The position numbers and the translations under genes were made by a program. Below the pieces are notes generated by a model that saw nothing but the letters and a program-made list of their open reading frames with translations, did no database searches and was not told the DNA's origin. Source: an uncultured Clostridia bacterium (GTDB lineage Bacteria > Bacillota > Clostridia > Oscillospirales > Acutalibacteraceae). From it: a stretch of 5,555 bases of DNA. The stretch lies in the NCBI GenBank assembly GCA_937901145.1, contig CALCHE010000241.1, positions 1 through 5,555 on the forward strand. Reading direction: 5' to 3'. Shown here one piece after another: positions 1 to 4,862 of the stretch; within the stretch, counting starts at the first letter, position 1, and the number at the start of each line of letters is the position of its first letter.

Positions 1-197
1 ACGGATAAATCCTCACGGGTAATGAGAATGAAATCATACTTATTTTCTTCCTTAAGATATTCATAAACACAGCCGAGAGAATCCTTGAAATTTTCGTTGT
101 GCATTGAAATAAAGGCTATGCGGTTTTTCTTGACAGGGAACAGTAAAGCGCTGATATTGAAAAGAAAAGCATAGAGATTATATAAAAGCTTTTTCAT
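1..197 (-). CDS. TagB/TagF-like CDP-glycerol glycerophosphotransferase, N-terminal fragment (runs off left edge)
   Basis: This reading frame starts at ATG 197 on the minus strand and stays open for 65 full codons to the window edge. The visible part has an amphipathic, hydrophobic N-terminus (LLYNLYAFLFNISALLF, residues 4-20). A basic step (VKKNR) and a first beta strand with the pattern IAFISMHNENFKDS follow, and then VYEYLKEENKYDFILITRED. This resembles the start of the TagB/TagF/TarF family, membrane-associated enzymes that transfer glycerol-phosphate from CDP-glycerol to teichoic acid or a capsular polymer at the inner face of the membrane. It begins one base after the stop codon of the upstream glycosyltransferase, so it is almost certainly co-transcribed and translationally coupled, and I see no strong Shine-Dalgarno site of its own. 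The catalytic part lies outside the window. Another polymer-modifying transferase is possible. Confidence 0.62.
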   Translation of the reverse strand, partial: MKKLLYNLYAFLFNISALLFPVKKNRIAFISMHNENFKDSLGCVYEYLKEENKYDFILITREDLS

Positions 198-198
198 T

Positions 199-972
199 TT
201 AGAACTTAATGCCCCATTTCAGGAAGTATTTTAAAATGGACTGAACGTGAATAAGCAAAAGCTTTTTGCTGTGCTTACTCTCTCTTTCCCACAGGTGGTA
301 AACCGTCGCCATGGGATAGTGGAGGGCTTTGCATCTGTCAGCTACTCTGCGTGCGATGTCGCAGTCCTCGAGATACATAAAAAATCTCTCATCGAAGCCG
401 CCGATTTCTCTGAAAACCTCCGTGCGGAAGAACATAAAACATCCGGTGGCGTTGGTGATGGGATAAGGCTTGTCCTCGGGCATATCCAGCATACAGTATT
501 CAGTCATAAGCTTGCCTGCAGGCTTTTCTTTGTCGTAGAGACGGTGAGCACCTAAATATCTCACGGTGGGGTTTCTCTTTGCTAAAAGCTGTTTGGTACC
601 GTCCTCGAAACGGATGTCAGGGGAGAGAAGACCTATATTTTCATCTTCATCGGCATAACGGCAGAGCTCCGTGATAACGTCATCCTTTAAAAGAATGTCG
701 GGATTGATTACCACGTGGTATTTTGAGGTGAGGAAGGGTAAAATTTTATTGTGGCCTGCACCGAAGCCGTCGTTGCTTTTCGGTTCAACTACCACTACCT
801 GAGGAAAGTTTTCTTTTATGAATTCAGCTGTGCCGTCAGTTGAAGCATTGTCCACGATGTAAAGAGTAAAGTCCACACCCTTGGTATTTTCGAGGACAGA
901 AGTAATGGTCGCCGAGATTTTGTCTTTACTGTTATAGGTAACGATACAGCCGCTAACTGTGTAATTTCGCAT
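199..972 (-). CDS. GT-A family 2 glycosyltransferase, rhamnosyltransferase (WbbL/RfbF)-like
   Basis: This 257-residue protein is predicted to be a cytoplasmic or membrane-associated enzyme that moves a sugar, plausibly rhamnose, from a nucleotide-sugar to a growing surface glycan. The start of the GT-A fold is clear: VSGCIVTYNS (6-15), the nucleotide-binding IVDNASTDGT (39-48) and the DxD-equivalent INPDI (89-93). The acceptor and catalytic region GGFDERFFMYLEDCDIARR (191-209) carries the Glu-Asp pair typical of WbbL-like enzymes, and VYHLWERESKHS (224-235) matches the conserved C-terminal His/Ser-rich motif. The length is close to that of a single-domain member, and no transmembrane segment is evident. 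The ATG at 972 is preceded by GGAGAGG at good spacing, and that site overlaps the TAA of the upstream glycosyltransferase. It is the second gene of a three-gene operon. The GT2 call is firm; donor and acceptor sugars are inferred. Confidence 0.9.
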   Translation of the reverse strand: MRNYTVSGCIVTYNSKDKISATITSVLENTKGVDFTLYIVDNASTDGTAEFIKENFPQVVVVEPKSNDGFGAGHNKILPFLTSKYHVVINPDILLKDDVITELCRYADEDENIGLLSPDIRFEDGTKQLLAKRNPTVRYLGAHRLYDKEKPAGKLMTEYCMLDMPEDKPYPITNATGCFMFFRTEVFREIGGFDERFFMYLEDCDIARRVADRCKALHYPMATVYHLWERESKHSKKLLLIHVQSILKYFLKWGIKF

Positions 973-984
973 ATTTTCCTCTCC

Positions 985-1686
985 TTATCTTTTGAGAATA
1001 ACTCTTTTGTAGAGCTTGAAAATGAGATATCTTCTCCATTCCATTTTCTGTCTGAAGGTGGTTTTACCGCCTGTGACATTACCGCCGTGTACACGGTAGT
1101 AAATCAGAGGCAGATCCAGAAATTTAACCTTGCCGTAAATTTCAGCGAGTATACCTATCCACTGGTCGTGCATGGGAATACTGCGGGGCATAGGCATGAT
1201 CTTTTTAAGAAGCTTACGGTCGAAGGCCATACAGCAGCCCATATAGGAGTTTTTGAAAATATTACGGAGAACACCTTTTTTACTGCCTCTTTTTTCGAAA
1301 AAGGAGTAGTCGGTGATGTTCAGCTCGCCGTCGGTGATGTAGGCATTATGCAGAATGAGATCATATCCCTCATCGAAGGCCTCCATTACTCTTTTTACCT
1401 TATCGGGAAGCCACACATCGTCCTGGTCACAGAGAAAGATTTTGTCACCCTTACAGTAGCGGATAGCGTTTACGAAGTTCGAAACCACGCCCTTGCTTTT
1501 ACCCTCTACCCATACCACACGGCTGTCTTCAGCAGCTATTTTTTTTACTATCTTTTCTGTCATTCCGCCGGGTCTGTCGTCGGATACGATGATTTCATCA
1601 TTATAGGAAAGCTGAGGGAGAATAGAGCGTATCTGCTCTTCTATATATTTTTCGCCCTTATAGGCGGCAAGTGCAACGGAAATCAT
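985..1686 (-). CDS. GT-A family 2 glycosyltransferase, DQDD type (capsule/wall polysaccharide)
   Basis: This 233-residue family 2 glycosyltransferase is the first gene of the operon. Recognisable elements are ISVALAAYKGEKYIEEQI (2-19), the nucleotide-site IIVSDD (32-37), and the metal-binding LCDQDDVWLPDKV (85-97). Further on come the acceptor-side YMGCCMAFDR (148-157), the HDQW motif (173-176), where the Asp is the usual catalytic base position, and YRVHGGNVTG (197-206). This set is typical of the rhamnosyl/galactosyl/glucosyl transferases in O-antigen and capsule clusters (EpsE/CpsI-type). The nucleotide loop reads SDDRPGGMTE rather than the common SDDGSTDGT. The start at ATG 1686 is fixed by a strong GGAGGAAGG ribosome-binding site at 1690-1698. 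The nearby ATG at 1700 hits a stop after five codons. The TAA at 985-987 overlaps the next gene's ribosome-binding site. The exact sugar cannot be read from the sequence. Confidence 0.9.
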   Translation of the reverse strand: MISVALAAYKGEKYIEEQIRSILPQLSYNDEIIVSDDRPGGMTEKIVKKIAAEDSRVVWVEGKSKGVVSNFVNAIRYCKGDKIFLCDQDDVWLPDKVKRVMEAFDEGYDLILHNAYITDGELNITDYSFFEKRGSKKGVLRNIFKNSYMGCCMAFDRKLLKKIMPMPRSIPMHDQWIGILAEIYGKVKFLDLPLIYYRVHGGNVTGGKTTFRQKMEWRRYLIFKLYKRVILKR

Positions 1687-1689
1687 AAA

Positions 1690-1698
1690 CCTTCCTCC
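1690..1698 (-). promoter_or_regulatory. Ribosome-binding site of the DQDD glycosyltransferase
   Basis: On the minus strand this reads GGAGGAAGG, a near-perfect anti-Shine-Dalgarno complement three bases before ATG 1686 (about seven bases counted from the GGAGG core). It sets the start of the first operon gene and is the strongest ribosome-binding site in the window. Confidence 0.8.
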
Positions 1699-1716
1699 AT
1701 TAACAAATATATAATA

Positions 1717-1745
1717 AGTATAACACTAAACACACATTTTTACAA
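1717..1745 (-). promoter_or_regulatory. Sigma-A-type promoter of the glycosyltransferase operon
   Basis: On the minus strand a -35 box TTGTAA (1740-1745) lies exactly 17 bases upstream of a -10 box TATACT (1717-1722). These match consensus at 4/6 and 5/6. The predicted start of transcription near 1710 leaves a leader of about 24 bases that contains the ribosome-binding site. It lies just downstream of the preceding gene's terminator, as expected for a new transcription unit. A perfect TATAAT at 1770-1775 on the same strand could be an alternative -10, but it has no convincing -35. Confidence 0.6.
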
Positions 1746-1810
1746 TAGTAACCGTGTAAAAACAAAGTGATTATATTTCAATCGCCTCGTCAAAGCATTT
1801 GTCGTCATAA

Positions 1811-1852
1811 CAAAAAAAGCCCGCAGAATACTTTGGCGTACCTACGGACTTT
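1811..1852 (-). terminator. Rho-independent terminator of the DUF4965 gene
   Basis: Read on the minus strand, AAAGTCCGTAG (1842-1852) pairs with CTGCGGGCTTT (1816-1826) over 11 positions, two of them G-U wobbles. An inner GTAC/GTAT helix extends the stem past a single bulged U and leaves a short GCCAAA loop. A run of seven T follows directly (1812-1818 on the complement, overlapping the stem base). The wobble pairs make the hairpin better as minus-strand RNA than as plus-strand RNA, which fixes its direction. It ends transcription coming from 1970-3889 and insulates the glycosyltransferase operon promoter. Confidence 0.85.
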
Positions 1853-1877
1853 GCTTCTTTTGTTTGGCGGAATATGT

Positions 1878-1901
1878 CTGATTATCAGTATAATCTTATA
1901 C
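1878..1901. repeat. Two abutting palindromes
   Basis: CTGATTATCAG (1878-1888) is a perfect palindrome of two 5-base arms around one T. It shares its last base with GTATAATCTTATAC (1888-1901), a perfect inverted repeat of 6-base arms around TC. Both lie in the untranslated stretch between the DUF4965 stop codon and its terminator. The arms are AT-rich, so they would make weak RNA hairpins. They could be a protein-binding site, a transcript 3'-end structure, or chance. No function is assigned. Confidence 0.5.
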
Positions 1902-1930
1902 GGATATAATGCGGAGTGAAACGACCCTTC

Positions 1931-1958
1931 ATTCTGCATTTTGCGTTCTGCATTCAGC
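1931..1958. repeat. Four-copy degenerate heptamer tandem repeat (ATTCTGC-like)
   Basis: Four consecutive seven-base units are visible on the plus strand: ATTCTGC (1931-1937), ATTTTGC (1938-1944), GTTCTGC (1945-1951) and ATTCAGC (1952-1958). Each differs from ATTCTGC by at most one base. The array ends 11 bases from the stop codon of the DUF4965 gene. Its form resembles the heptanucleotide short tandemly repeated repetitive (STRR) sequences described in cyanobacteria. Whether it belongs to a dispersed family in this genome cannot be judged from one copy. Confidence 0.65.
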
Positions 1959-1969
1959 GAAGCTACAGA

Positions 1970-3889
1970 TTATTCGTTCATATACTTATCCATCAGCACA
2001 GGCATCCAGAGACCTGCCTGAACGGTTCTGTGGTCAAATCCGCTCTGCTTGGGCTTCTTTGTTTCGATCCAGTCACTGAAGCAGTTTCTGTCTTTGGTGT
2101 CTGCGAGATATTTGACGATTCTCTCGGAGAAAAGTCTTACATTCTCTGTATCCTTGTCAAGACAGGCGGCCCAGAGCATCCAGTCAGTTTTTGTGAATTC
2201 CTTTCTGTAGTCGAGAGGAACACCGTACTCATTAAGCTCGGCCTTATATTTGTCGCTTTCGCCCTGATAAAGCTTTTCGCTGAAAAGACCGAAGCCGAAA
2301 AGCTTATCCCATACGAGATTATACTTAAGGCTCCAGGTGTCGTTTTTACCGATGGAGAAGGGGAGATAGCTTTCAGCAGTAGCACACTCGGAAACGAGCT
2401 TGTCTGCATATTCCTTAGAAAGAGCGGTGTAGTGGTTATCTTTACCCAATACATCGCAGATTCTGCCGAAGCAGGCGAGACCCATAATACCCTTGATGGC
2501 AAGGTTTACGTTTTTGACGCTGTGACCTGCGAAGTCGTCGGTGCAAAGCTCTCTGGAAAGAACTACGCCTGCCTTTTTAAGATAAGCGGCCCACTTTTCT
2601 AAAAGTGCAAAGTTTTCTTTTAAAAGAGAAGCATCCTTTGTTACATAGTAATAGTTGTAGCAAAGCATAATCATATTACCGCATTCCTCCACAGGCATCT
2701 GGAAGTCAGGCATATAAAGACCTCTGGGAGGAAGCTTGTAAATGATTTTATAGCTGTATTTGTGGGGGATAAGGTGATGATTCAGCGCCAGGGCATAAAC
2801 CTGACCGCAGGCCAGAGGATATCTTCCGATATCGTGGGGAGCGAATTCCTGCTTCCATAAGGGCATAGAAGCGAAATGGAAAATACCTACCACCATAGCC
2901 TTGATAAGCTCGGGACAGTAGAGGAGATACATAGGCATAGCGGGATAGGAAACGTCTACGGTATTTATACAGCCGTTTGAGTGACATTCCTTTGAAAGGT
3001 AAAGAAGCTGACCCTCATTGTTTCTGACGAGCTTGTGACCTGCCATAACCTGTCTTGCGGCAGCGGAGAGGATGCTCTGATAAGCTTCACCGAATCTTTC
3101 GCTGTCCTTAAGGATGGTTTCTTCCTGAGCACGGATGCGGGAGAGAAGAGAATCTCTGTTATCGATTGCGAAAGCGATAGCCTCTTCGATATCGGTAAAT
3201 TTCTCTGTCCAGAGACCCTTGAGCTTCTGACCGAAATAGTTTATGGAATAAACATCGTCATAGGCGAGGATGAAGCTGAAGGCAGCTTCATCTGCTGTCT
3301 TTTCGGCACTTGCAAAGATACCGTCAGCTGCAGCTGAAACCTTTTCACCGCAAAGGCATACATAACCCCAGTCAGCGGCATAGGTGTCGCCTGAATCATT
3401 GAGTGGCTTCTGGTTGGTAAGACCCATTTTCACGGCCTTTCTGCCCTTGATATTTACTGTATATTTGGTAATCTGCTTCTTTCTCTTTCCGAGACACAGC
3501 TCATCGTAGCCTTTGAATTCCACTGTGATGCGGTGCTCTTTACCGTCGAGAGCCTTCACATCGCATTCGAGATAGGAAACAGGTGTAGCCATAATGTGGA
3601 AATCGTCGAAAAGGAAGGGTGACCAGGTACGGAAGGTGAGTGTGAATTTTTCATTTGCGAAAAGATATTCACTTACGAAGGGTGTGATTTTTACTTCCTT
3701 CTGTTCGATTTTTTCCTCTTTACCGAGACCTAAAAAACGGTAAACGTCACCGTCGAAGGTAACGGTACCTGTGATTCTTTTTTTGATTCCGCACCAGAGA
3801 TATGTATCGCTCTCATTTATTTTATCTGTTCTGGACCAGATACTGAAATGAGGGTCGATGGTGCTTATGGGGTATGCAGGTAATTTCAT
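1970..3889 (-). CDS. Glutaminase A-like family protein (DUF4964/DUF5127/DUF4965/DUF1793), cytosolic form
   Basis: This 639-residue protein belongs to the family named after Aspergillus glutaminase A (GtaA), which has many bacterial members of unproven activity. Approximate domain order is an N-terminal DUF4964-like strip with IDPHFSIWS (11-19), a beta-rich DUF5127 (about 75-265), DUF4965 (about 270-445), and an alpha/alpha-barrel-type DUF1793 C-terminus (about 450-635). Hallmark motifs are SNGCINTVDVSYP (304-316), FAPHDIGRYP (349-358), MPVEECGNMIML (398-409), CTDDFAGH (449-456), YNLVWDKLFG (523-532), YGVPLDYRKEFTKTDW (555-570) and HRTVQAG (620-626). Most relatives I recall (fungal, Bacteroides) carry a signal peptide. 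This one starts MKLPAYPISTIDPHF with none, so it is probably cytosolic. AAGGGAG (3897-3903) sets the start seven bases from ATG. The gene has its own promoter and terminator. Family membership is firm; the glutaminase reaction is only a family label. Confidence 0.88.
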   Translation of the reverse strand: MKLPAYPISTIDPHFSIWSRTDKINESDTYLWCGIKKRITGTVTFDGDVYRFLGLGKEEKIEQKEVKITPFVSEYLFANEKFTLTFRTWSPFLFDDFHIMATPVSYLECDVKALDGKEHRITVEFKGYDELCLGKRKKQITKYTVNIKGRKAVKMGLTNQKPLNDSGDTYAADWGYVCLCGEKVSAAADGIFASAEKTADEAAFSFILAYDDVYSINYFGQKLKGLWTEKFTDIEEAIAFAIDNRDSLLSRIRAQEETILKDSERFGEAYQSILSAAARQVMAGHKLVRNNEGQLLYLSKECHSNGCINTVDVSYPAMPMYLLYCPELIKAMVVGIFHFASMPLWKQEFAPHDIGRYPLACGQVYALALNHHLIPHKYSYKIIYKLPPRGLYMPDFQMPVEECGNMIMLCYNYYYVTKDASLLKENFALLEKWAAYLKKAGVVLSRELCTDDFAGHSVKNVNLAIKGIMGLACFGRICDVLGKDNHYTALSKEYADKLVSECATAESYLPFSIGKNDTWSLKYNLVWDKLFGFGLFSEKLYQGESDKYKAELNEYGVPLDYRKEFTKTDWMLWAACLDKDTENVRLFSERIVKYLADTKDRNCFSDWIETKKPKQSGFDHRTVQAGLWMPVLMDKYMNE

Positions 3890-3919
3890 AATTTTTCTCC
3901 CTTGCTTTTTATTTCCTTT

Positions 3920-3949
3920 ATGATAACATTACTGAAGCCTTCGTGTCAA
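3920..3949 (-). promoter_or_regulatory. Sigma-A-type promoter of the DUF4965 gene
   Basis: On the minus strand a consensus -35 TTGACA (3944-3949) is followed, after 18 bases, by TATCAT (3920-3925, 5/6 match). A 17-base spacer giving TTATCA is the alternative reading. Transcription would begin near 3913, leaving a leader of about 24 bases with the AAGGGAG ribosome-binding site. The spacer contains the palindrome GAAGGCTTC (3934-3942), which could be a small operator or chance. The -35 lies only about 30 bases after the upstream sleB-like stop codon. Confidence 0.65.
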
Positions 3950-3979
3950 GGCAGAAATAATATTTTGAACTGTGCTTTC

Positions 3980-4681
3980 TTACCTGCAGAAAACGTGCCT
4001 TCCTATAGTTGTAATGACAGGTCTTGAGTGCATAAAGCTGTTGCTTGTTTTGGCGGGGTTATAGTAGTAGATAGCTCCTCCGCTGGGGTCCCAGCCGTTA
4101 ATGCAGTCACGGGCGGCCTTAAGGGAGGTGGAATTTGGTGCTACGCTCCAGTTGCTGTCATTGACACAGGAAAAAGCTCCCTTCTGATAGATAACGCCTG
4201 CCACCGTGTCGGGAAAGGATGAATGGGAAACTCTGTTCAGTACCACTGCGCCTACGGCTACCTGTCCCGTGTAGCTTTCACCTCTTGCTTCTGCCGCGAT
4301 TAGCTTTGCCAGAAGATTAATGTCACTACTCGAATATTGCCCCGAAGAGCCCGATGAAGCAGAGGAAAGTCCGAGGTATTTCAGCGTTTTAGGACCTGCT
4401 ACACCGTCAGCGGTTATACCGCAGTTTTTCTGAAAGCTTCTTACGGCCTTCTGTGTACCTGTACCGTAAATTCCGTCTACACTGCCCTTATAATATCCCA
4501 GCTCCTTGAGTTTTTTCTGTATCTGTCTTACTTCATTACCCCGTGAACCAATTTTAGAAAGGGTGTAGACAGCCCCTGTTTCTTCTTTCTGTACATAAGA
4601 GACGAAGGTAAGAACAGTGAAAATCAGAGTAAAAGCGATAAGTGTTCTGTAGATTTTTACAGCTGTGCTGTTTTTTTTCAT
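3980..4681 (-). CDS. sleB: SleB-type spore cortex-lytic enzyme / cell wall hydrolase
   Basis: This 233-residue protein is predicted to cleave muramic-delta-lactam-containing cortex peptidoglycan during germination. In studied Bacillus SleB this is a lytic transglycosylase activity. Residues 11-29 (YRTLIAFTLIFTVLTFVSY) form a signal/anchor helix behind a basic MKKNSTAVK start. A PG_binding_1 domain spans about 44-104, with GSRGNEVRQIQKKLKELGYY and the second-half motif GITADGVAGPKTL. A Ser/Gly linker (105-118) leads to a Hydrolase_2 domain (about 122-232) with LIAAEARGE (127-135). Glu131 is the expected catalytic residue, and RPVITTIGRHVF (220-231) closes the domain. AAAGGTGA (4691-4698) supports ATG 4681. 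No ypeB partner gene is adjacent. I found no clear sigma-A promoter, which would fit forespore (sigma-G) expression. A related non-sporulation hydrolase of the same fold is the alternative. Confidence 0.88.
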   Translation of the reverse strand: MKKNSTAVKIYRTLIAFTLIFTVLTFVSYVQKEETGAVYTLSKIGSRGNEVRQIQKKLKELGYYKGSVDGIYGTGTQKAVRSFQKNCGITADGVAGPKTLKYLGLSSASSGSSGQYSSSDINLLAKLIAAEARGESYTGQVAVGAVVLNRVSHSSFPDTVAGVIYQKGAFSCVNDSNWSVAPNSTSLKAARDCINGWDPSGGAIYYYNPAKTSNSFMHSRPVITTIGRHVFCR

Positions 4682-4788
4682 AAAATCAAATCACCTTTTT
4701 TGTGTGTTTTCACTATCTTTTCACATTTATGATTAAAATATTCAGATGTAGAAATTTTTCTGTATTTATCAGTAAAGGCGTTTTACTA

Positions 4789-4817
4789 TTGAAATAAACA
4801 GTGTTTTATGTTAAAAT
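4789..4817 (+). promoter_or_regulatory. Extended -10 sigma-A-type promoter of the MBOAT gene
   Basis: TTGAAA (4789-4794, 5/6) and TAAAAT (4812-4817, 5/6) are separated by exactly 17 bases, and TG at 4809-4810 gives an extended -10 element. Transcription would start near 4824, about 39 bases before the GTG start codon. It is the best promoter match in the window. Confidence 0.7.
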
Positions 4818-4846
4818 TAATCGTTTTGTATGTGATGATGTAAAAG

Positions 4847-4854
4847 AAAGGCGG
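4847..4854 (+). promoter_or_regulatory. Ribosome-binding site selecting the GTG start of the MBOAT gene
   Basis: AAAGGCGG lies eight bases before GTG 4863, and an in-frame TAA at 4857-4859 rules out any earlier start. The next in-frame ATG is 29 codons further on, inside the first hydrophobic block. GTG is therefore the only sensible start. Confidence 0.75.
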
Positions 4855-4862
4855 CATAAAAA

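Larger units (their letters stand above)
4682..4862. other. Divergent intergenic region between sleB-like and MBOAT genes
   Basis: This AT-rich stretch separates two genes read away from each other. The plus-strand half holds an extended -10 promoter and ribosome-binding site for the MBOAT gene. The minus-strand half holds the AAAGGTGA ribosome-binding site of the sleB-like gene but no convincing vegetative promoter. No hairpin, riboswitch-like fold or small ORF stands out. Confidence 0.7.

Noticed and set aside
1087..1770. Long plus-strand open frame (227 codons) opposite the DQDD glycosyltransferase
   Set aside because: It is antisense to a gene with intact GT2 motifs and a strong ribosome-binding site. 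Its translation shows no recognisable domain, and it runs through the operon promoter.
1770..1798. Alternative promoter with a perfect TATAAT (1770-1775, minus strand)
   Set aside because: No acceptable -35 lies at 16-18 bases. The TTGACG nearby is only about 12 bases away, so the TTGTAA/TATACT pair is preferred.
1746..1810. Possible short peptide gene on the minus strand starting at the ATG after the terminator
   Set aside because: Only about 22 codons, no ribosome-binding site (its start follows the U-tract), and no recognisable sequence.
1916..2602. Plus-strand open frame (228 codons) opposite the 3' part of the DUF4965 gene
   Set aside because: It overlaps conserved DUF1793 coding sequence on the other strand, has no family motif or good ribosome-binding site, and its start lies just ahead of the heptamer repeat.
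4700..4775. Possible sigma-G promoter for the sleB-like gene on the minus strand (a CATCTGA-like -10 near 4744-4750 with a TGATAA-like -35 about 17 bases upstream)
   Set aside because: Both boxes deviate from the forespore consensus, and the nearby TGAATA has no CATNNTA at 17-18 bases. The match is too weak to annotate.
4682..4862. Riboswitch or attenuator in the divergent region
   Set aside because: The leader from the predicted MBOAT start of transcription is only about 39 bases, and no stable stem with a T-run is visible on either strand.
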